Shown here: piece after piece, positions 51,045 through 62,985 of the stretch
Position numbering within the stretch: position 1 is the first letter of the stretch
Layout: the number at the start of each line of letters is the position of its first letter
Assembly (NCBI GenBank): GCA_030765045.1
Contig: CM060966.1
Coordinates: 62,365,786 to 62,429,785 of the forward strand
Reading direction: 5' to 3'
DNA: 64,000 nucleotides
DNA from: Tenodera sinensis
Taxonomy: Eukaryota; Arthropoda; Insecta; Mantodea; Mantidae
Program-made: the position numbers and the translations under genes
The notes under the pieces: model-generated
The model's database searches: none
What the model saw: only the letters and a program-made list of their open reading frames with translations
What the model was told of the DNA's origin: nothing

Positions 51045-54000
51045 TACATTTCTTGTATATACAATGAAAATGTGTATGTTCTGATGTACATTACTTGTAT
51101 GTACAATGAAAATGTGTAAGTTTTGATGTACATTTCTTGTATATACAATGAAAATGTGTAAGTTTTGATGTACATTTCTTGTATACACAATGAAAATGTG
51201 TAAGTTTTGATGTACATTTTTTGTATATACAATGAAAATGTGTAACGTTTGATGTACATTTCTTGTATTTACGATGAAAATGTGCAGCTTTGATGTACAT
51301 TTCCTGTATATACAATGAAAATGTGTAAGTTTTGAGGTACATTTCTTGTATATACAATGAAAATGTGTAAGTTTTGATGTACATTTCTTGAGTGCACAAT
51401 GAAAATGTGTAAGTTTTGATATAGATTTCTTGTATATACAATGAAAATGTGTAAGTTTTGATTTACACTTCTTGTCTGTACAATGAGAATGTGTATGTTT
51501 TGATGTACATTTCTTTAGTGTACAACGAAAATGTGTAGTTTTGATGTACATTTCTTGTATATAGAATGAACATGTGTAAGTTTTGATGTACATTTCTTGT
51601 ATTTACGATGAAAATGTGCAGCTTTGATGTACATTTCTTGAGTGTACAATGAAAGTGTGTATGTTTTGATGTACATTTCTTGTATATACAATGAAAATGT
51701 GTATGTTTTAATGTACACTTCTAGTATATAGAATGAAAATGTGTATGTTTTGATGTACATTCCTTGTATATACAATGAAAATGTGTAGTTTTGATGTACA
51801 TTTCTTGAGTGTACAATGAAAGTGTGTATGCTTTGATGTACATTTCTTGTATATACAATGAAAATGTGTATGTTTTGATGTACATTTCTTGTATATACAA
51901 TGAAAATATGTAAGTTTTGATGTACATTTCTTGTATATACAATGAAAATGTGTAAGTTTTGATGTACATTTCTAGTATATACTATGAAAATGTGTAAGTT
52001 TTGATGTACATTTCTTGTATATACAATGAAAATGTGTATGTTTTGATGTACATTCCTTGTATATACAAAGAAAATGTGTATGTTTTGATGTACATTTCTT
52101 GTATATACAATGAAAATGTGTAAGTTTTTGATGTACATTTCTTGTATATACAATGATAATGTGTAAGATTTGATGTACATTTCTTGTATATACAATGAAA
52201 ATGTGTATGTTTTGATGTCCATTTCTTGAGTGTACAATGAAAGTGTGTATGTTTTGATGTACATTTCTTGTATATACAATGAAAATGTGTATGTTTTGGT
52301 GTACATTTCTTGTATGTACAACGAAAATGTGCAAGTTTTGATGTACATTTCTTGTATATACAATGAAAATGTGTAAGTTTTGATGTACATTTCTAGTATA
52401 TACAATGTAAATGTGTAGTTTTGACGTACATCTCTTGAATAGTTTTGATGTACATTCTTGTATATAAAATGAAAATGTGTATGTTTTGGAGTACATTTTT
52501 GTATATACAATGAAAATGTGTATTTCTGATGTATATTTCTTGTATATACAATGAAAATGTGTAAGCTTTAATGTACATTCTTGTATATAAAATGAAAATG
52601 TGTATGTTTTGATGTACATTTCTTGTATATACAATGAAAATGTGTATGCTTTGACGTACATTTCTTGTATGTACAATGAAAATGTGTAAGTTTTGATGTA
52701 CATTTCTTGTATATACAATGAAAATGTGTATGCTTTGATGTACATTTCTTGAGTGTACAACGAAAATGTGTAGTTTTGATGTACTATTCTTGTATATACA
52801 ATGAAAATGTGTATGTTTTGAAGTACATTTCTTGTATGTGCAATGAAAATATGTAAGCTTTGATGTACAATTCTTGTATATACAATGAAAATGTGTATGC
52901 TTTGATGTACATTTCTTGTATGTACAATGAAAATGTGTAAGTTTTGATGTACATTTCTTGTATATACAATGAAAATGTGTATGCTTTGATGTACATTTCT
53001 TGTATGTACAATGAAAATATGTAAGCTTTGATGTACAATTCTTGTATATACAATGAAAATGTGTAAGTTTTGATGTACAGTTCTTGTATATACAATGAAA
53101 ATGTGTAGTTTTGATGTACATTTCTTGTATGTGCAATGAAAATGTGTAAGTTTTGATGTACATTCTTGTATATAAAATGAAAATGTGTATGTTTTGAAGT
53201 ACATTTCTTGTATACACAATGAAAATGTGTAGTTTTGATGTACATTTCTTGTATGTGCAATGAAAATGTGTAAGTTTTGATGTACATTCTTGTATATAAA
53301 ATGAAAATGTGTATGTTTTGATGTACATTTCTTTAATATACAATGAAAATATGTAAGCTTTGATGTACAATTCTTGTATATACAATGAAAATGTGTATGT
53401 TTTGAAGTAGATTTCTTGTATATACAATGAAAATGTGTAGTTTTGATGTACATTTCTTTAATGTACAATTAAAATATGTAAGCTTTGATGTACAATTCTT
53501 GTATATACAATGAAAATGTGTAAGTTTTGATGTACATTTCTTCTATGTACAATGAAAATGTGTAGGTTTTGATGTACATTTCTTGTATGTACAATGAAAA
53601 CGTGTAAGTTTTTATGCACATTTCTTGTATATACAATGAAAATGTGTAAGTTTTGATGCACATTTCTTGTATATACAATGAAAATATGTAGTTTTGATGT
53701 ACATTTCTTGTATACACAATGAAAATGTGTAAGTTTTGATGTACATTTCTTGTCTGTACAATGAAAATCTGTATGTTTTGATGTACATTTCTTGAGTGTA
53801 CAATGAAAATGTGTAAGTTTTGATGTACATTTCTTGAGTGCACAATGAAAATGTGTAAGTTTTGATGTACATTTTTTGTACATACAATGAAAATGTGTAG
53901 TTTTGGTGTACATTTCTTTAATGTACAATGAAAATATCTAAGCTTTGATGTACAATTCTTGTATATACAATGAAAATGTGTAAATTTTGATGTACATTTC

Positions 54001-57000
54001 TTCTATGTACAATGAAAATGTGTAGGTTTTGATGTACATTTCTTGTATGTACAATGAAAACGTGTAAGTTTTGATGTACATTTCTTGTATACACAATGAA
54101 AATGTGTATGTTTTCATGTACATTTCTTGTATATACAATGAAAATGTGTATGTTCTGATGTACATTACTTGTATGTACAATGAAAATGTGTAAGTTTTGA
54201 TGTACATTTCTTGTATATACAATGAAAATGTGTAAGTTTTGATGTACATTTCTTGTATACACAATGAAAATGTGTAAGTTTTGATGTACATTTTTTGTAT
54301 ATACAATGAAAATGTGTAACGTTTGATGTACATTTCTTGTATTTACGATGAAAATGTGCAGCTTTGATGTACATTTCCTGTATATACAATGAAAATGTGT
54401 AAGTTTTGAGGTACATTTCTTGTATATACAATGAAAATGTGTAAGTTTTGATGTACATTTCTTGAGTGCACAATGAAAATGTGTAAGTTTTGATATAGAT
54501 TTCTTGTATATACAATGAAAATGTGTAAGTTTTGATTTACACTTCTTGTCTGTACAATGAGAATGTGTATGTTTTGATGTACATTTCTTTAGTGTACAAC
54601 GAAAATGTGTAGTTTTGATGTACATTTCTTGTATATAGAATGAACATGTGTAAGTTTTGATGTACATTTCTTGTATTTACGATGAAAATGTGCAGCTTTG
54701 ATGTACATTTCTTGAGTGTACAATGAAAGTGTGTATGTTTTGATGTACATTTCTTGTATATACAATGAAAATGTGTATGTTTTAATGTACACTTCTAGTA
54801 TATAGAATGAAAATGTGTATGTTTTGATGTACATTCCTTGTATATACAATGAAAATGTGTAGTTTTGATGTACATTTCTTGAGTGTACAATGAAAGTGTG
54901 TATGCTTTGATGTACATTTCTTGTATATACAATGAAAATGTGTATGTTTTGATGTACATTTCTTGTATATACAATGAAAATATGTAAGTTTTGATGTACA
55001 TTTCTTGTATATACAATGAAAATGTGTAAGTTTTGATGTACATTTCTAGTATATACTATGAAAATGTGTAAGTTTTGATGTACATTTCTTGTATATACAA
55101 TGAAAATGTGTATGTTTTGATGTACATTCCTTGTATATACAAAGAAAATGTGTATGTTTTGATGTACATTTCTTGTATATACAATGAAAATGTGTAAGTT
55201 TTTGATGTACATTTCTTGTTTTCACAATGATAATGTGTAAGATTTGATGTACATTTCTTGTATATACAATGAAAATGTGTATGTTTTGATGTCCATTTCT
55301 TGAGTGTACAATGAAAGTGTGTATGTTTTGATGTACATTTCTTGTATATACAATGAAAATGTGTATGTTTTGGTGTACATTTCTTGTATGTACAACGAAA
55401 ATGTGCAAGTTTTGATGTACATTTCTTGTATATACAATGAAAATGTGTAAGTTTTGATGTACATTTCTAGTATATACAATGTAAATGTGTAGTTTTGACG
55501 TACATCTCTTGAATAGTTTTGATGTACATTCTTGTATATAAAATGAAAATGTGTATGTTTTGGAGTACATTTTTGTATATACAATGAAAATGTGTAGTTC
55601 TGATGTATATTTCTTGTATATACAATGAAAATGTGTAAGCTTTAATGTACATTCTTGTATATAAAATGAAAATGTGTATGTTTTGATGTACATTTCTTGT
55701 ATATACAATGAAAATGTGTATGCTTTGACGTACATTTCTTGTATGTACAATGAAAATGTGTAAGTTTTGATGTACATTTCTTGTATATACAATGAAAATG
55801 TGTATGTTTTGAAGTACATTTCTTGTATGTACACTGAAAATATGTAAGCTTTGATGTACAATTCTTGTATATACAATGAAAATGTGTATGCTTTGATGTA
55901 CATTTCTTGTATGTACAATGAAAATGTGTAAGTTTTGATGTACATTTCTTGTATATACAATGAAAATGTGTATGCTTTGATGTACATTTCTTGTATGTAC
56001 AATGAAAATATGTAAGCTTTGATGTACAATTCTTGTATATACAATGAAAATGTGTAAGTTTTGATGTACAGTTCTTGTATATACAATGAAAATGTGTAGT
56101 TTTGATGTACATTTCTTGTATGTGCAATGAAAATGTGTAAGTTTTGATGTACATTCTTGTATATAAAATGAAAATGTGTATGTTTTGAAGTACATTTCTT
56201 GTATACACAATGAAAATGTGTAGTTTTGATGTACATTTCTTGTATGTGCAATGAAAATGTGTAAGTTTTGATGTACATTCTTGTATATAAAATGAAAATG
56301 TGTATGTTTTGATGTACATTTCTTTAATATACAATGAAAATATGTAAGCTTTGATGTACAATTCTTGTATATACAATGAAAATGTGTATGTTTTGAAGTA
56401 GATTTCTTGTATATACAATGAAAATGTGTAGTTTTGATGTACATTTCTTTAATGTACAATTAAAATATGTAAGCTTTGATGTACAATTCTTGTATATACA
56501 ATGAAAATGTGTAAGTTTTGATGTACATTTCTTCTATGTACAATGAAAATGTGTAGGTTTTGATGTACATTTCTTGTATGTACAATGAAAACGTGTAAGT
56601 TTTTATGCACATTTCTTGTATATACAATGAAAATGTGTAAGTTTTGATGCACATTTCTTGTATATACAATGAAAATATGTAGTTTTGATGTACATTTCTT
56701 GTATACACAATGAAAATGTGTAAGTTTTGATGTACATTTCTTGTCTGTACAATGAAAATCTGTATGTTTTGATGTACATTTCTTGAGTGTACAATGAAAA
56801 TGTGTAAGTTTTGATGTACATTTCTTGAGTGCACAATGAAAATGTGTAAGTTTTGATGTACATTTTTTGTACATACAATGAAAATGTGTAGTTTTGGTGT
56901 ACATTTCTTTAATGTACAATGAAAATATCTAAGCTTTGATGTACAATTCTTGTATATACAATGAAAATGTGTAAATTTTGATGTACATTTCTTCTATGTA

Positions 57001-57115
57001 CAATGAAAATGTGTAGGTTTTGATGTACATTTCTTGTATGTACAATGAAAACGTGTAAGTTTTGATGTACATTTCTTGTATACACAATGAAAATGTGTAT
57101 GTTTTCATGTACATT
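51045..57115. repeat. About 3,074-bp tandem duplication with shared truncated unit
   Basis: Copy 1 about 51045-54118, copy 2 about 54119-57115. Offset is 3,074 bp on the left and 2,991 bp on the right, because copy 2 lacks two units (83 bp) that copy 1 has around 52741-52823. Both copies share a unit that has lost about 18 bp (CTCTTGAATAGTTTTG at 52432 and 55506). Many units here have GTACAATTCTTG, TATAAAATG and TGTGCAATG variants not common elsewhere. Confidence 0.87.
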
Positions 57116-60100
57116 TATTGTATATGCAATGAAAATGTGTGAGCTTTGATGTACAATTCTTGTATATACAATGAAGATGTGTAAGTTTTGATGTACATTT
57201 CTTGTATATACAATGAAAATGTGTAAGTTTTGATGCACATTTCTTGTATATACATTGAAAATGTGTAGTTTTGATGTATATTTCTTGTATATACAATGAA
57301 AATGTGTAAGTTTTGATGTACATTTCTTGTATGTACAATGAAAATGTGTAAGTTTTGATGTAAATTTCTTGCACATACAATGAAAATGTGTAAGTTTTGA
57401 TGTACATTTCTTGAGTGTACAATGAAAATGTGTAAGTTTTGATGTACATTTCTTGTATATGCAATGAAAATGTGTAAGTTTTGATTTACATTTCTTGTCT
57501 GTACAATGAAAATGTGTATGTTTTGATGTACATTTCTTTAGTGTACAACGAAAATGTGTAGTTTTGATGTACATTTCTTGTATATAGAATGAAAATGTTT
57601 ATGTTTTGCTGTACATTTCTTGTATATACAATGAAAATGTGTATCTTTTTATGTATATTTCTTGTATATACAATGAAAATGTGTATGTTTTCATGTACAT
57701 TTCTTGTATATACAATGAAAATGTGTAAGTTTTGATGTACATTCTTGTATATAAAATGAAAATGTGTATGTTTTGGAGTACATTTTTGTATATACAATGA
57801 AAATGTGTAAGCTTTAATGTACATTTCTTGAGTGTACAACGAAAATGTGTAGTTTTGATGTATATTTCTTGTATATACAATAAAAATGTGTAAGCTTTAA
57901 TGTACATTCTTGTATATAAAATGAAAATGTGTATGTTTTGATGTACATTTCTTGTATATACAATGAAAATGTGTATGCTTTGACGTACATTTCTTGTATG
58001 TACAATGAAAATGTGTAAGTTTTGATGTACATTTCTTGTATATACTATGAAAATGTGTATGCTTTGATGTACATTTCTTGAGTGTACAACGAAAATGTGT
58101 AGTTTTGATGTACTATTCTTGTATATACAATGAAAATGTGTATGTTTTGAAGTACATTTTTTGTATGTACAATGAAAATATGTAAGCTTTGATGTACAAT
58201 TCTTGTATATACAATGAAAATGTGTATGCTTTGATGTACATTTCTTGTATGTACAATGAAAATGTGTAAGTTTTGATGTACATTTCTTGTATATACAATG
58301 AAAATATGTATGCTTTGATGTACATTTCTTGTATGTACAATGAAAATATGTAAGCTTTGATGTACAATTCTTGTATATACAATGAAAATGTGTAAGTTTT
58401 GATGTACAGTTCTTGTATATACAATGAAACTGTGTAGTTTTGATGTACATTTCTTGTATGTGCAATGAAAATGTGTAAGTTTTGATGTACATTCTTGTAT
58501 ATAAAATGAAAATGTGTATGTTTTTAAGTACATTTCTTGTATACACAATGAAAATGTGTAGTTTTGATGTACATTTCTTGTATGTGCAATGAAAATGTGT
58601 AAGTTTTGATGTACATTCTTGTATATAAAATGAAAATGTGTATGTTTTGATGTACATTTCTTTAATATACAATGAAAATATGTAAGCTTTGATGTACAAT
58701 TCTTGTATATACAATGAAAACGTGTATGTTTTGAAGTACATTTCTTGTATATACAATGAAAATGTGTAGTTTTGATGTACATTTCTTTAATGTACAATTA
58801 AAATATGTAAGCTTTGATGTACAATTCTTGTATATACAATGAAAATGTGTAAGTTTTGATGTACATTTCTTCTATGTACAATGAAAATGTGTAGGTTTTG
58901 ATGTACATTTCTTGTATGTACAATGAAAACGTGTAAGTTTTTATGCACATTTCTTGTATATACAATGAAAATGTGTATGTTTTCATGTACATTTCTTGTA
59001 TATACAATGAAAGTGTGTGAGCTTTGATGTACAATTCTTGTATATACAATGAAAATGTGTAAGTTTTGATGCACATTTCTTGTATATAGAATGAAAATGT
59101 ATAAGTTTTGATGCACATTTCTTGTATATACAATGAAAATATGTAGTTTTGATGTACATTTCTTGTATATACAATGAAATTGTGTAAGTTTTGATGTACA
59201 TTTCTTGTCTGTACAATGAAACTCTGTATGTTTTGATGTACATTTCTTTAGTGTACAATGAAAATGTGTAAGTTTTCATGTACATTTCTTGTATATACAA
59301 TGAAAATGTGTGAGCTTTGATGTACATTTCTTGTATATACAATGAAAATGTGTAAGTTTTGATGGACATTCTTGTATATAAAATGAAAATGTGTATGTTT
59401 TGATGTACATTTCTGTAATATACAATGAAAATATGTAAGCTTTGATGTACAATTCTTGTATATACAATTAAAATGTGTATGTTTTGAAGTACATTTCTTG
59501 TATATACAATGAAAATGTGTAGTTTTGATGTACATTTCTTTAATGTACAATGAAAATATGTAAGTTTTGATGTACAATTCTTGTATATACAATGAAAATG
59601 TGTAAGTTTTGATGTACATTTCTTCAATGTACAATGAAAATGTGTAGGTTTTGATGTACATTTCTTGTATGTACAATGAAAACGTGTAAGCTATTATGCA
59701 CATTTCTTGTATATACAATGAAAATGTGTATGTTTTCATGTACATTTCTTGTATATACAATGAAAGTGTGTGAGCTTTGATGTACAATTCTTGTATATAC
59801 AATGAAAACGTGTAAGTTTTTATGTACATTTCTTGTATATAGAATGAAAATATGTAAGTTTTGATGCACATTTCTTGTATATACAATGAAAATATGTAGT
59901 TTTGATGTACATTTCTTGTATACACAATGAAAATGTGTAAGTTTTGATGTACCTTTCTTGTCTGTACAATGAAAATCTGTATGTTTTGATGTACAATTCT
60001 TGAGTGTACAATGAAAATGTGTAAGTTTTGATGTACATTTCTTGAGTGCACAATGAAAATGTGTAAGTTTTGATGTACATTTTTTGTACATACAATGAAA

Positions 60101-62399
60101 ATGTGTAGTTTTGATGTACATTTCTTTAATGTACAATGAAAATATCTAAGCTTTGATGTACAATTCTTGTATTTACAATGAAAATGTGTAAATTTTGATG
60201 TACATTTCTTCTATGTACAATGAAAATGTGTAGGTTTTGATGTACATTTCTTGTATGTACAATGAAAACGTGTAAGTTTTGATGTACATTTCTTGTATAC
60301 ACAATGAAAATGTGTATGTTTTCATGTACATTTATTGTATATGCAATGAAAATGTGTGAGCTTTGATGTACAATTCTTGTATATAGAATGAAGATGTGTA
60401 AGTTTTGATGTACATTTCTTGTATATACAATGAAAATGTGTAAGTTTTGATGCACATTTCTTGTATATACATTGAAAATGTGTAGTTTTGATGTATATTT
60501 CTTGTGTATACAATGAAAATGTGTAAGTTTTGATGTAAATTTCTTGCACATACAATGAAAATGTGTAATTTTTTGATGTGCATTTCTTGTATGTACAATG
60601 AAAATGTGTAAGCTTTGATGTACATTTCTTGTGTATACAATGAAAATGTGTATGTTTTGATGTACATTTCTTGAGTGTAGAATGAAAATGTGTAAGTTTT
60701 GATGTACATTTCTTGAGTGCACAATGAAAATGTGTAAGCTTTGATGTACATTTCTTGTATATACAATGAAAATGTGTAAGCTTGTGATGTACATTTCTTG
60801 AGTGTACAATGAAAATGTGTAAGTTTTGATGTACATTTCTTGTATATACAACGAAAATGTGTAAGTTGTGATGTACATTTCTTGTATATACAATGAAAAT
60901 GTGTATGTTTTGATGTACATTGCTTGTATATACAATGAAAATGTGTAAGTTTTGATTTGCGTTTCCTTATATACAATGAAAATGTGTAACTTTTGATGTG
61001 CATTTCTTGCATATACTGTGAAAATATGTAAGCTTTTGATGTACATTTCCTGTATGTACAATGAAAATGTGTAAGTTTTGATGTACATTTCTTGCATATA
61101 CTATGAAAATGTGTAAGTTTTTGATGTGCATTTCTTGTATGTACAATGAAAATGTGTAAGTTTTGATGTACATTTCTTGTGTATACAATGAAAGTGTGTA
61201 TGTTTTGATGTACATTTCTTGAGTGTACAATGAAAATGTGTAAGTTTTGATGTACATTTCTTGAGTGCACAATGAAAATGGGTAAGTTTTGATGTACATT
61301 TCTTGTATATACAATGAAAATGTGTAGGTTTTGATGTACATTTCTTGTCTGTACAATGAAAATGTGTATGTTTTGATGTACATTTCTTTAGTGTACAACG
61401 AAAATGTGTAGTTTTGATGTACATTTCTTGTATATACAATGAAAATGTGTATGTTTTGATGTACATTTCTTGTATATACAATGAAAATGTGTATGTTTTG
61501 ATGTACATTTCTTGTATATACAATGAAAATGTGTAAGCTATGATGTACATTTATTGTATATACAATGAAGATGTGTATGTTTTAATGTACATTTCTTGTA
61601 TGTACAATGAAAATGTGTAAGTTTTGAAGTACATTTATTGTATATACAATGAAAATGTGTAAGTTTTGATGTACATTTATTGTATATACAATGAAAATGT
61701 GTATGTTTTGATGTACATTTCTTGTATATACAATGAAAATGTGTAAGTTTTGATGTACATTTATTGTATATACAATGAAAATGTGTATGTTTTGATGTAC
61801 ATTTCTTGTATGTACAATGAAAATGTGTAAGTTTTGATGTAGATTCTTGTATATACAATGAAAATGTGTATGTTTTGAAGTACATTTCTTGTATATACAA
61901 AGAAAATGTGTAGCTTTGATGTACGTTTCTTGTATGTACAATGAAAATGTGTAAGTTTTGATGTACATTTCTTGTATGTACAATGAAGATGTGTATGTTT
62001 TGATGTACATTTCTTGTATGTACAATGAAAATGTGTAAGTTTTGATGTACATTTCTTGTATATACAATGAAAATGTGTAAGTTTTGATGTACATTTCTTG
62101 TCTGTACAATGAAAATGTGTATGTTTTGATGTACATTTCTTTATTGTACAACGAAAATGTGTAGTTTTGCTGTACATTTCTTGTATATACAATGAAAGTG
62201 TGTAAGTTTTGATGTACATTTCTTGTATGTACAATGAAAATGTGTAGTTTTGATGTACATTTCTTGTATATACAAAGAAAATGTGTAGTTTTGATGTACG
62301 TTTCTTGTATATACAATGAAAATGTGTAAGTTTTGATGTACATTTCTTGTATATACAATGAAATTGTGTAAGTTTTGATGTACATTTCTTGTATATACA
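57116..62399. repeat. Partial further copies of the 3-kb block, then a plainer array
   Basis: 57.7-59.0 kb matches 52.4-53.7 kb at an offset of 5,329 bp and retains the two units lost from the middle copy. 59.8-60.5 kb matches 56.6-57.3 kb at 3,217 bp. From about 61.4 kb the array becomes more regular, with mostly canonical 42-bp units and scattered CATTTATTG, TGTATGTAC and AAAGAAAATG variants. No gene or foreign sequence. Confidence 0.75.
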
Positions 62400-62985
62400 A
62401 TGAAAGTGTGTAAGTTTTGATGTACATTTCTTGTATGTACAATGAAAATGTGTAGTTTTGATGTACATTTCTTGCATATACAATGAAAATGTGTATGTTT
62501 TGATGTACATTTCTTGTATTTACAATGAAAATGTGTATCCTTTGATGTACATTTCTTGTATTTACAATGAAAATGTGTATGTTTTGATGTACATTTCTTG
62601 TATTTACAATGAAAATGTGTATGTTTTGATGTACATTTCTTGTATATACAATGATAATGTGTATGTTTTGATGTACATTTCTTGTATATACAATGAAGGT
62701 GTGTAAGTTTTGATGTACATTTCTTGTATGTACAATGAAAGTGTGTAGTTTTGATGTACATTTCTTGCATATACAATGAAAATGTGTATGTTTTGATGTA
62801 CATTTCTTGTATTTACAATGAAAATGTGTATGTTTTGATGTACATTTCTTGTATTTACAATGAAAATGTGTATGTTTTGATGTACATTTCTTGTATTTAC
62901 AATGAAAATGTGTATGTTTTGATGTACATTTCTTGTATATACAATGAAAATGTGTAGTTTTGATGTACATTTCTTGTATTTACAA
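62400..62985. repeat. 293-bp tandem duplication with uniform variant run
   Basis: Two copies of seven units (6 x 42 + 41 = 293 bp): the GTGTAGTTTTGATG then CTTGCATATAC pair occurs near 62450 and 62743. Each copy holds a run of TGTATTTACAATG/GTGTATG units. Because these lack GTGTAA, the + strand is open for 82 codons at 62458-62706 and 68 codons at 62751-62957, but only as a repeat translation. Confidence 0.8.
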
